Source of the DNA: Archangium violaceum
GTDB taxonomy: Bacteria > Myxococcota > Myxococcia > Myxococcales > Myxococcaceae
DNA length: 64,000 nucleotides
Direction: 5' to 3'
NCBI RefSeq assembly: GCF_016887565.1
Contig: NZ_CP069396.1
Location: 3,685,001-3,749,000, forward strand
The notes under the pieces were generated by a model. The model was given only the letters and a program-made list of their open reading frames with translations, searched no databases and was not told where the DNA came from. Positions 43,778-52,900 of this stretch are shown one piece after another. Within the stretch, counting starts at the first letter, position 1, and the number at the start of each line of letters is the position of its first letter. The position numbers were made by a program, and so were the translations under genes.

Positions 43778-45379
43778 ATGCAGCTCATCATGAACCCGGG
43801 CCAGCTGGATGAGCAGGTCTTCGAGCTTTCCGACGACGCCGTCACGATCGGGCGTACGAAGGAGAGCTCCATCTGCGTGCTTCACAAGAGCCTGTCGCGG
43901 CGGCACGCGTTGCTGCAGCGCGAGGGTGAGCGTCTCTTCCTGATCGACCTGGACAGCAAGAACGGGACGTTCGTCAACGACCTGCGCATCCAACGCTGCG
44001 AGCTGTTCGGGGGAGAGATCTTCCAGTGTGGCGAGGTGCGCTTCAAGCTGGTGCCCCTCTCCCGCGAGATCGCCCTGGATCTGCTGCCGACGCAGGTGCA
44101 GGCGCTCCAGACCCGATTCTCTCCCGCCTCGATGGTCGACCTGCTCGAGGCGATGCCCGAGCCCGGGAGCACCACCGCCCTGAAGGTGAAGCACGGGCGA
44201 GCGGAGGACCGGGCCAGGGACAAGCTCCAGGTGCTGCTCAAGGTGAGCCAGCTCCTCTCCTCGCCCGACTCCATCGACGCGCTGATGGAGCGCGTGCTGC
44301 AACTCGTCTTCCAGATCATGCAGGTGGACCGGGCGACCGTGCTCCTGGTGGACCCCGCCAGCGGGCAGTTGCGTCCCCGGGTGGCGAAATCCCTGACGGG
44401 CGAGCTCCCCACGGGCCAGTTCTACAGCCAGCACATCGTCGACTACGTGCGCACGCACAGCGTGGCGGCGCTCTTCTCCGACGCCCGCGTGGACCCGCGC
44501 CTGGGCAATGCCGACTCGGTCTTCCAGCAGTCCATCCGCTCGTCCATGTGCGCTCCGCTCAAACCCCGGGACGAGCTGCTGGGCGTGCTGTACGTGGACA
44601 ACCTCACGCGGCCCCATGGCTTCTCCGAGGAGGACCTGGAGTTCCTCACCGCCTTCGCCAACCAGGCCGCTATCGCGCTCGACAACTCGCTGCTGCGCCA
44701 GCGCATCGAGGAGGAGGCCGTGCTGCGCAACACCTATCTGCGCTTCTTCCCCCCGGCCACCCTCAAGAAGCTACAGCTCACGCGCAGCGCGCCCCTGGAG
44801 GTCATCGAGACGGAAGTGACGATCCTCTTCGCGGACATCTGCCAGTTCACCGCCCTGTCCTCCACGCTCGAGCCCCGGCAGGTGGTGGACCTGCTCAACG
44901 AGTACTTCCCGGTGATGGCGGAGATCGTCTTCCGGCACGAGGGGACGTTGGAGAAGTACATCGGCGACGCGCTGATGGCGGTGTGGGGCGCGCCGTTCGC
45001 GCACTCCGACGATGTCGACCGGGCCGTGCGCGCGGCGGTGGAGATGCAGCAGGCGCTGGCCGGGTTGAACGCGCGCTGGCGGGCCCAGGGCCGGGCGGAG
45101 ATCCAGATCCACGTGGGCCTCAACACGGGCCGGGTGGCGGCCGGCAACATCGGCTCCGAGCAGTACGTGCAGTACGCCACCATCGGTGACGCCACCAACG
45201 TTGCGAGCCGGGTGTGCTCCGTCGCCGGACCGGGGGAGATCTGCCTCACGCACACCACCCTCGAGGGCTGGCCCGAGCGGTCCTTTTCCGTCTCGCCCCT
45301 GCCTCCAGCCCTGGTCAAGGGGAAGAAGGAGGCGCTGAGGATCTACCGCGTGGAGTGGTGCGGAGAGCCCACGCAGTGA
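43778..45379 (+). CDS. FHA-GAF-class III adenylate/guanylate cyclase
   Basis: 533 residues. An FHA domain (about 20-92) has I-G-R-T, S-R-R-H and N-G-T-F-V-N, the phosphothreonine-binding set. A GAF domain follows (about 150-310), beginning D-K-L-Q-V-L-L-K-V and ending with A-N-Q-A-A-I-A-L-D-N. A short linker leads to a class III cyclase (about 345-520): T-I-L-F-A-D-I-C-Q-F-T for metal binding, K-Y-I-G-D-A-L-M-A-V-W-G and G-D-A-T-N-V-A-S-R for base and transition-state residues. It should make cAMP (or cGMP) in response to a phosphoprotein and a small ligand. No membrane span is seen. Convergent with a hybrid kinase gene (18 bp). Confidence 0.93.
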   Translation: MQLIMNPGQLDEQVFELSDDAVTIGRTKESSICVLHKSLSRRHALLQREGERLFLIDLDSKNGTFVNDLRIQRCELFGGEIFQCGEVRFKLVPLSREIALDLLPTQVQALQTRFSPASMVDLLEAMPEPGSTTALKVKHGRAEDRARDKLQVLLKVSQLLSSPDSIDALMERVLQLVFQIMQVDRATVLLVDPASGQLRPRVAKSLTGELPTGQFYSQHIVDYVRTHSVAALFSDARVDPRLGNADSVFQQSIRSSMCAPLKPRDELLGVLYVDNLTRPHGFSEEDLEFLTAFANQAAIALDNSLLRQRIEEEAVLRNTYLRFFPPATLKKLQLTRSAPLEVIETEVTILFADICQFTALSSTLEPRQVVDLLNEYFPVMAEIVFRHEGTLEKYIGDALMAVWGAPFAHSDDVDRAVRAAVEMQQALAGLNARWRAQGRAEIQIHVGLNTGRVAAGNIGSEQYVQYATIGDATNVASRVCSVAGPGEICLTHTTLEGWPERSFSVSPLPPALVKGKKEALRIYRVEWCGEPTQ

Positions 45380-45397
45380 GCTCCGAGCGGGCCCCGC

Positions 45398-47329
45398 TCA
45401 ACCCACGGCGGTGAGCACCTCGCGCGTCACCGCCAGCAGGGCGCGCGCGTTGAAGGGCTTCTCCACCCGGCGGTTGGGGACCCGCTCGAGGAAGTCCTTC
45501 GCCTGCGGGGTGAATGCGCCACCGGTGAGGAAGATGACGCGGCCGGTGAGGTCCGGACGCAGCCGGTGCAGCGCCGCGTGGAAGTCCATTCCATTCATCC
45601 GCGGCATCATCAGATCGCACAGGATGAGGTCGAAGCGCTCTCCCGACTCCAGTCGCGGGAGCACCTCGGCCGCCAGCGTGCTGAGCACCACGTCGTGGTG
45701 GGGCCTCAGGATGCGCTCCACCGCCGAGCACAGCAGGGGCTCGTCGTCGATGACCAGCACTCGGCACCGGGGCCCTTCCGTGATGGGCGTGGGGACGGTC
45801 ACCGGCGCGGGTGACTCCAGCGGCGTGGTGGCCACCGGGAGCAGCACCTGGAAGGTGCTGCCCCGTCCCAGGTCGCTGTGGACGTGGAGCTCCCCGCCCA
45901 GGCTGGTGATGAGGTTGTGGCAGATGGACAGTCCCAGTCCGGTGCCCACCCCTGGCGGCTTGGTGGTGAAGAAGGGATCGAAGATGCGCCCCAGCAGCTC
46001 GGGCGCGATGCCCATGCCGGTGTCCGAGACCTCCACCGCCACCCTCCCGGGCGTGGCCAGGCGCGTGGTGACGCGGATTTCATGGTGCTCCGCGTTGCCG
46101 TCGGAGGGGATGGCCTGGGCGGCGTTCACCAGCAGGTTGAGCAGCACCTGGCCCAGGCGCGAGTCGTTGCCGAGCACCGGGGGCACGTCCCCGTACTCCT
46201 TCACCAGCCTCGCCCGGTGGCGGATCTCCCCGGACGCCAGGCTGAGCGTGGAGTCCAGCACTTTCTTCACGTCCACCGCCCGGAGCGGCTCCTGCGTCTC
46301 CCGGGAGAACGTCTTCAAGTCCCCGACGATGGTCCGCACCCGGTCCGCGCCCTGCATCGCCTCGCCGAGCGCGGCGGCCACCGACTTCAGCGGGGCCGGG
46401 GAGGGAAGCTCTTCCGCCAGTGCCACGGGCCAGCGCTCCAGCACCCGGGCCAGCTCCTCGTGCGCGTAGCCGAGGTTGGCCGTGACGTAGGCCAGCGGGT
46501 TGTTGATTTCATGCGCCACGCCCGCCGCCAGCGTGCCCACCGAGGCCATCCGGTCCGCCAGCAGCAGCCGCGCCTGCATCTGCTTGCGCTCGGTGACGTC
46601 CGGGAACATGGTCACGACGTGCGGCGTGCCCGCGTACTCCGCGATGCCCGTGAAGACGAGCACGTGGCGGCTCTCTCCACTCTTCGTCCGCACGCGCGAC
46701 TCCACCCCGCGCAGCACGCCCTGCTCCCGGAAGAGCGCGGAGAGCCGCTCACTCTCGAGCGGGGTCTCGAACAGGTTCAGCTCCTTCTCGCTGCGCCAGA
46801 GCATCTCCTCGCGCGAGTAGCCGAACAGCCGCGCGCAGGCGTCGTTCACCTCGACGAAGGCGGCGCCCTCGCGCGTGGTGATGCAGGTGGGCACCGGGCT
46901 CTCCCGCAGCAACACCGCGCACAGTCCGTCCAGCTCGAAGTCCTCCGGCAGTGGCTCCGGGCGCTCGGCGTAACGGCGCTCGGCGAGCCGCAGCCGGAGC
47001 GTGGCCGTGGCCTCGTCCAGGGGCAGCAGCAGGAAGTCGTCCGCCCCGGCGTCGAGCAGTGGCTGCAACTGGCTCGACTGCTCGGGCCTCGCCAGCAGGA
47101 GGATGGAGGACCGCATGCCGCGCGGGCAGGCCCGGAGCGCTCGCACGAGGACGATGCGATCTCCCGCGCCATCCACCTCGAGCAGCACCACCGGGAAGGG
47201 CGTCTGCCGGAAGGCCATGATGGCCGACTCGTCATCGGAGACCCGCGTCGGGCTCCATCCCCACTGTCGGAGCTGCGTCTCCACGGGTGAGGGTTCGTGA
47301 TTGCCAGACGGCACGAACAGGGCTCGCAT
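45398..47329 (-). CDS. Hybrid histidine kinase (REC-like-PAS-HisKA-HATPase-REC)
   Basis: 643 residues. Residues 1-120 form a receiver-like fold in which the phospho-Asp strand reads V-V-L-L-E-V-D-G, so it is probably a pseudo-receiver. PAS (about 145-265) has F-G-Y-S-R-E-E-M. HisKA has G-V-A-H-E-I-N-N-P-L-A-Y (His about 290). The HATPase has N-L-L-V-N-A-A-Q-A-I, D-T-G-M-G-I and G-T-G-L-G-L. The C-terminal receiver (530-640) has V-I-D-D-E-P, L-I-L-C-D-L-M-M-P-R-M-N-G and E-K-P-F. AGGAG lies just before the ATG. It stands downstream of the trypsin-like protease gene on the same strand. Confidence 0.92.
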   Translation of the reverse strand: MRALFVPSGNHEPSPVETQLRQWGWSPTRVSDDESAIMAFRQTPFPVVLLEVDGAGDRIVLVRALRACPRGMRSSILLLARPEQSSQLQPLLDAGADDFLLLPLDEATATLRLRLAERRYAERPEPLPEDFELDGLCAVLLRESPVPTCITTREGAAFVEVNDACARLFGYSREEMLWRSEKELNLFETPLESERLSALFREQGVLRGVESRVRTKSGESRHVLVFTGIAEYAGTPHVVTMFPDVTERKQMQARLLLADRMASVGTLAAGVAHEINNPLAYVTANLGYAHEELARVLERWPVALAEELPSPAPLKSVAAALGEAMQGADRVRTIVGDLKTFSRETQEPLRAVDVKKVLDSTLSLASGEIRHRARLVKEYGDVPPVLGNDSRLGQVLLNLLVNAAQAIPSDGNAEHHEIRVTTRLATPGRVAVEVSDTGMGIAPELLGRIFDPFFTTKPPGVGTGLGLSICHNLITSLGGELHVHSDLGRGSTFQVLLPVATTPLESPAPVTVPTPITEGPRCRVLVIDDEPLLCSAVERILRPHHDVVLSTLAAEVLPRLESGERFDLILCDLMMPRMNGMDFHAALHRLRPDLTGRVIFLTGGAFTPQAKDFLERVPNRRVEKPFNARALLAVTREVLTAVG

Positions 47330-47506
47330 GTGCTCCTCTCCGGGAGGGGGACACCGTGTCCGCCCGAGGCGCACCGCGTGCCTCGTGCACCGGTTGTCTT
47401 ACTACGAGCCGACGGCTGTCCCGACGGGACGGACTCCGCTCCCGAGGAGGAGGGTCTCCGAGCTGCCTGGGATGTCCTGGATTGGACGGATTTCGCGGAT
47501 GTAGGA

Positions 47507-47524
47507 GTACCTCATTGGAGGTAC
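47507..47524. promoter_or_regulatory. Perfect dyad at the end of the protease gene
   Basis: GTACCTC-ATTG-GAGGTAC, 7-bp arms with a 4-nt loop, overlapping the stop codon of the trypsin-like protease and about 180 bp upstream of the hybrid kinase start. It could form a 3' hairpin or be a regulator site; there is no T-run. Confidence 0.35.
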
Positions 47525-48507
47525 GACTTGGGAGCCGCCATGCGCGCGAAGGCGGCCTGGGCCTGGAGCCAGCGGTCGATGACATGGAGGAGGCCGTCGA
47601 AGGTGTCGCGCAGGGCCCAGGCGCACGCGTCCATGTCGTCGTCGTGCTGCGAGCAGCGTTGGAACCCGGCGCGTAGGGCGGCCAGTGCGCCGGGACAGTC
47701 CGAACGCTCCTGGAGGATGCGCTCGGCCGTGCGCGCATAGAGGCGGTAGCAGCTCTCGGGGTCTCCGCGGTTGTAGGCGGGAGCGCCGAGCTGGATGGCC
47801 TGCATGATGGAGAGGGCGATCTCCTCGATGGCGTCGGTGGGGCTGCCCTCCAGCAGGGAGAGCGGGTGCGTGGGCACCTGACGCGGGCGGGGGGCCGGAG
47901 CCTTCGCCAGGGCGAGCGCGGAGAGTGGCTGGGCCTCGGGCCGGGCGATCAGCGGCAGCAGGTAGCGCGAGGGGATGACGATGGTGACGGGCCGCCCGTC
48001 CGCGAAGGCGCAGGTGGCCACGCCCACCAGCGCGCCCGAGGCATCCAGCACCGGACCACCCGAGGCATCCTCGGGGAGCGCGGCCTCCAGCTCCAGGAAG
48101 GTGAGGGACTCGTCGAGCACCTGCACGGCATGGACCCGCGTCTCCAGCAGCCCCAGCATGCCCCCGCCGGTCGGCAGGAGGATGAAGAGCGCGTCTCCCT
48201 CGCCGGGGTGCGACTCGGGAGCGAGCCGCAGCGGCTCCACCTCGTGCGAGGGCAGCCGTAGCACGGCCAGGTCCCGCTTCTCGTCCAGGGCGATGACCTC
48301 CTGCACCTGCAGGAACTGCTCGTCGGCGAGCACGACGTGGACCTCGTCGGCACCCGCCACGACGTGCAGGTTGGTGACGAGGTAACCCTCGGGAGACACC
48401 ACGAAGCCGACCCCCTGGCGGCCCGGCATTTCCAGGATGGCGAGAGCGGGTGCTGCCCGGGCGGCGACTGCCCGAGCGGTGGTGGGATCGGTGTCGACGG
48501 TCATCAT
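47512..48507 (-). CDS. Trypsin-like serine protease domain protein, cytoplasmic-looking
   Basis: 331 residues. The first 200 residues are a chymotrypsin-fold protease: V-T-N-L-H-V-V (His48), E-K-R-D-L-A-V-L-R-L (Asp about 79) and E-D-A-S-G-G-P-V (Ser about 151), so the triad looks complete, with D-A-S-G-G instead of the usual G-N-S-G-G. No signal peptide, membrane span or PDZ domain was found, unlike DegP/HtrA proteins. The C-terminal 110 residues are helical with TPR-like character. A ribosome site AGGAGA precedes the ATG at 48507. The substrate is unknown. Confidence 0.8.
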   Translation of the reverse strand: MMTVDTDPTTARAVAARAAPALAILEMPGRQGVGFVVSPEGYLVTNLHVVAGADEVHVVLADEQFLQVQEVIALDEKRDLAVLRLPSHEVEPLRLAPESHPGEGDALFILLPTGGGMLGLLETRVHAVQVLDESLTFLELEAALPEDASGGPVLDASGALVGVATCAFADGRPVTIVIPSRYLLPLIARPEAQPLSALALAKAPAPRPRQVPTHPLSLLEGSPTDAIEEIALSIMQAIQLGAPAYNRGDPESCYRLYARTAERILQERSDCPGALAALRAGFQRCSQHDDDMDACAWALRDTFDGLLHVIDRWLQAQAAFARMAAPKSYLQ

Positions 48508-48611
48508 GGCGGGTCTCCTGCTTCCCTACAGCATGGACACGCCCGTGCGACCGGGCAGGTACGGGACCGGGAGCGGCCCGATGGAGGCAGAGCGGGCGGC
48601 CGGACTCCGCC

Positions 48612-49805
48612 TCAGGCCGAGTGCGCCACCAGGGGGAGCCGGATGGGGCCCCGGATGATCAGCGAGGCGTTCCACTTCACCTCTCCGTCCCCGGGCGTCA
48701 GCCGGACGAAGCGGGCGAGCAGCTCCTCCAGGGCCACGCGGGTCTCGATCCGCGACAGGTGGGCACCCAGGCAGAAGTGGGCTCCGTAGCCGAAGGGAAG
48801 ATTCTGCGGGTTGGGGCGATCCAGGTCGAAGCGGTCGGGGTCGGGGAAGTGCGACTCGTCGCGGTTGCCCGAGGCGATCATGAGCAACAGCCGCGCGCCC
48901 TTGGGGATGCGCGCGCCGCCGAGCTCCACATCCTGGGTGGTCAGCCGCACGATGCCATGGGCCGGGCAGTGGAGGCGCAGCGCCTCCTCGACGAAGCGGG
49001 GGATGAGCGAGGTGTCCGCGCGCAGCCGGGCCAGCAGCTCCGGCTCCTCCTGCAACCGCATGAGGCCGAGGCTCAGCAGGTGCACGGTCGTCTCCAGCCC
49101 GGCGACGAGGAGCAGGAACATGAAGCCCATCAGCTCCGTCTCCGTCAGCGACTCGCCATCCACCTGCGCCCGCAGCAGATCGCTCAGCAGGTCCTCGCGA
49201 GGCTCCTTGCGGCGGGCCTCCAGCACCTGGGCGAAGTACTGCCGGGCCTCGTTCACCGTGGCGCGCATCTGCTCGTGCTTCGCGGTGTCGTTGGGGCCGA
49301 TGCTGGTGAAATGGGTGATCACCTCCACCCACTGCCTGAAGCGCGGATGCAGGGAGGCGGGCAGGCCCGCCATCTCACCGAGGACGGCGAGGGGGATCCG
49401 GAAGGAGAAGGCCTCCACGAAGTCCACCGTCTGGCCCGGGGTCAGCGCGGCGACGGCCTCCTTCGCGAGCGCGCGGATGCGCGGCTCCATCCGGCTCAGC
49501 ATGGAGTGGCCGAAGGCGCGGCTGACGAGTGCCCGCAGCCGGGTGTGCTCTGGAGGATCCATGACGAGCATGGAGTCGGCGAGCGGGTAGTCGGGTATCC
49601 ACGCCGGGCGGTAGGTCTGCCGGATGCCCTCCGAGGAGAAGACCTGGGGGTTCTTCATCACCGTGATCAGATCGTCGTAGCGCGAGACGGCCCAGAGTCC
49701 CCCCGGGTCCACCTGGCTCACGGGGGCGTTGCGGCGCAGCTCGGCGTAGAAGGGGTAGGGATTGGCTCGCACCTCGGGTGCGAGCAGGTTCAGCCGGCTG
49801 CTCAT
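48612..49805 (-). CDS. Cytochrome P450
   Basis: 397 residues, usual for a soluble bacterial P450. The heme-binding loop reads F-G-Y-G-A-H-F-C-L-G-A with the axial Cys. The I-helix motif L-V-A-G-L-E-T-T (A/G-G-x-E-T) places the Glu-Thr pair, and E-E-A-L-R gives the K-helix E-x-x-R. It oxidises a small molecule with electrons from unlinked partners; no ferredoxin or substrate pathway is adjacent, and the diterpene cyclase gene lies 10 kb away. ATG at 49805 was chosen because the family N-terminus (P-Y-P-F-Y-A-E-L) follows closely. Confidence 0.93.
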   Translation of the reverse strand: MSSRLNLLAPEVRANPYPFYAELRRNAPVSQVDPGGLWAVSRYDDLITVMKNPQVFSSEGIRQTYRPAWIPDYPLADSMLVMDPPEHTRLRALVSRAFGHSMLSRMEPRIRALAKEAVAALTPGQTVDFVEAFSFRIPLAVLGEMAGLPASLHPRFRQWVEVITHFTSIGPNDTAKHEQMRATVNEARQYFAQVLEARRKEPREDLLSDLLRAQVDGESLTETELMGFMFLLLVAGLETTVHLLSLGLMRLQEEPELLARLRADTSLIPRFVEEALRLHCPAHGIVRLTTQDVELGGARIPKGARLLLMIASGNRDESHFPDPDRFDLDRPNPQNLPFGYGAHFCLGAHLSRIETRVALEELLARFVRLTPGDGEVKWNASLIIRGPIRLPLVAHSA

Positions 49806-49992
49806 CGGTCCGCCTCGTGGAGGGAGAAGAGACGGGGTCATGCTAGCGCGGCGTCGGGCCCGGGAGGGCTGATTCTGGTGGGCCCGGAAGGAGGCCTGAC
49901 AGGATGGAAAAGGGCAGGTGGCCGGGCTGCCCCGCACCACGTGATGGATTCCGTTGGCGGGCCCGACTTCCGCCGTTAAATCACCGGCTCCC

Positions 49993-52900
49993 ATGCACAA
50001 GACGCACCTCGTTGGAGCCCGGACCCACAACCTTCAATCCCTGTCGGTGGATCTCTCCGAGGGAGAGCTGGTGTGCCTCACCGGCGTGTCCGGCTCCGGC
50101 AAGTCCAGCCTCGCGCTGGACACCCTGTATGCGGAGGGCCAGCGCCGCTTCGTCGAGAGCTTCAGCCCGTACGCCCGGCAGTTCCTCGAGCGGCTGGAGC
50201 GGCCCCCGATGGACAACCTGGAGCCCGTGGCGGCGGGCGTGGCGGTGGACCGGCGCGCTCCGGTGAAGAGCTCGCGCTCCACCGTGGCCACCCTGGCCGA
50301 CGTGGAGGCGTATCTGTCCGCGCTCTTCACCCGTGAGGCCATGCCTGTGTGCCCGACGTGTGAGGTCGAGGCGGTGCGAACGGACGCGGGCGTGGCGGCG
50401 CGGGCCACCCTGGCCGCCGAGCCCGATGTGCTCGCCGTGGTGGCCTTTCCCCTGCGGATCGCGGACACCGCCGAGTTCCTCGACGTGCGCGCGCGGTTGT
50501 TGAAGGAGGGCTTCCACCGGCTGGTGGTGCGCGGCGAGGTGCGGGAGTTGGAGTCACTGCGGCCCTCGGAGGCCACCGACTCCGCCGGCGTGGCGCACGT
50601 GGTGGTGGACCGGCTGAAGCTGGCCGAGGCGCAGCTGGGCCGGGTGACGGCAGCGCTGGAGTCGGCGTGGTCGATGGGCAATGGCGAGGCGGTGGCCTTC
50701 ACGCCCGCGGGTGTCCGGCGCATCCGCCGGGGCCTGGTGTGCCCCAAGTGCTCGCGCGAGTTCGAGCAGGCCCGGCCCGGTCTCTTCAGCTACCAGTCGC
50801 CCACCGGCGCCTGCCCCACGTGCCGGGGCTTCGGCCGCACCATTGGCATCGACTGGGACAAGGTGGTGCCCAACCCGACGCTGAGCCTGGAGAAGGGGGC
50901 CATCCGCCCCTGGTCGGGCAAGACGTCCGAGTGGGAGCGGAAGATGCTGTTCCGCTACGCGCGCGAGCAAGGGATTCCCCTGGACGTGCCCTGGGCGCGG
51001 CTCACCCCGGCGCAGCGGGAGCGGGTGCTGGAAGGGGAGGGTGATTACGACGGTGGCCGCGTCTACCCGGGCGTGCGCGCGTGGTTCCGTTGGATGGAGA
51101 GCCGCACGTACAAGATGCACGTGCGCGTGCTGCTCTCGCGCTACCGCGCCTACTCGCTGTGCGAGAGCTGCCAGGGCGCGCGTCTCAACGAGTCCGCGAG
51201 GGCCTGGCGCGTGGGCGGGCTGGACCTGGCCGCGTGGCACGGGCTGGAGCTGTCCGAGGCCCGGGAGCGCCTGGACGCCCTGCGGACCCATACGGGCCAG
51301 GGCGAGCTGGTGCGCCGCGAGCTGGCCGGCCGCCTGGGTTACCTGGAGCGGGTGGGCCTGGGCTACCTCACGCTGGACCGGCCCGCGCGCACGCTGTCCG
51401 GCGGCGAGGCGCAGCGCGTGTCCCTCACCGCGGCGCTGGGGACGTCGCTGACCGGGGCGCTCTTCGTCCTCGACGAGCCCACCGTGGGCCTGCACCCGGC
51501 CGACGTGGGCCCCCTCACCGGTGCCATGGCCGAGCTGGCCACCCGGGGCAATATCGCCCTCGTCATCGAGCATGACCCGCTCGTCATCCGCTCCGCCCAT
51601 CGCGTGCTGGAGCTGGGGCCCGGGGCCGGCAAGCACGGTGGGAAGCTGTGCTTCGACGGGACGCCGCAGGTGCTGGCGAAGCGCGCGGATCTGCCCACGG
51701 GCCGGCTGCTGGCGGGCACCGAGGAGGTGAAGCGCACGCCACGCGAGCGCATCGGCGAAATCGTGGTGCGCAACGCCCGGGCGCACAACCTCCAGGGCGT
51801 CTCCGTGCGCGTACCGCTGGGCGTGCTGTGCGCCATCACCGGGCCGAGCGGCTCGGGGAAGAGCACCCTGATGGACGAGGTGCTGTACCGCCACCTCGGA
51901 CGCGCCCTGGGTGAGAAGGACGTGGAGGTGCCCGGCGAGGCCGACGGTGTGGACGGCCTGGAGGCCGTGGAGCGCGTCACCTTCGTGGACCAGTCTCCGC
52001 TGGGGCGCACCTCGCGCGGCAACGCGGCCACGTACACCAAGGCGTGGGATCGGATCCGCGATCGCTTCTCCTCCGAGCCCGAGGCCGAGGTGCGGGGCCT
52101 CACCTCGGCGCACTTCTCCTTCAACGTGGACAAGGGGCGCTGCGAGGCCTGCTCGGGCGAGGGCTACGAGACGGTGGAGATGCAGTTCCTCGCGGACGTC
52201 TCCCTGCTGTGCCCGGTGTGCCGGGGCCGCCGCTTCAAGGAGGAGGTGCTGGCCGTCCGGCACCACGGCCTCTCCGTGGCGGACGTGCTCGAGCTGACCG
52301 TGGACGAGGTGCTGGAGCGCTTCGCCGGTGACAAGGCGCTGGTGCGCGCGCTGGGACCCGTGTCCCGGCTGGGCCTGGGGTACCTGCCCCTCGGCCAGCC
52401 CCTGTCCACCCTGTCCGGTGGCGAGGCCCAGCGCCTCAAGCTGGCGCGGGCCCTGGCCAGCGAGGCGAAGGGCTCGCTCTTCCTCATCGACGAGCCGAGC
52501 GCCGGTCTGCACGACGCGGACGTGCGTCAGGTGCTCGCCGCGCTGCACGAGCTGGTGGACCGTGGCGCGAGCGTCATCGTGGTGGACCATGACCTCGTCG
52601 TCATGCGGGGCGCGGATTGGATCATCGACCTGGGTCCCGGTGGTGGCCGCAATGGCGGGCGCCTGGTGGCCGAGGGCACTCCGGAGCAGCTCGCCAGGGG
52701 GCAGGGCCTCACCGCGGCGGCGCTGCGCGGGGAGCTGGGCACGGCGGTGGTGCCCGGGAAGCGCGGCAAGGGCGCCCCGGAGGTGCCTCCCGCCATCGAG
52801 GTGGAGCACGCGCGCGAGCACAACCTGCAGGAGGTGTCCTGCCGGATTCCGCTGGGGAAGATGACGGTGGTGACGGGGCCGAGCGGCTCGGGCAAGAGCT

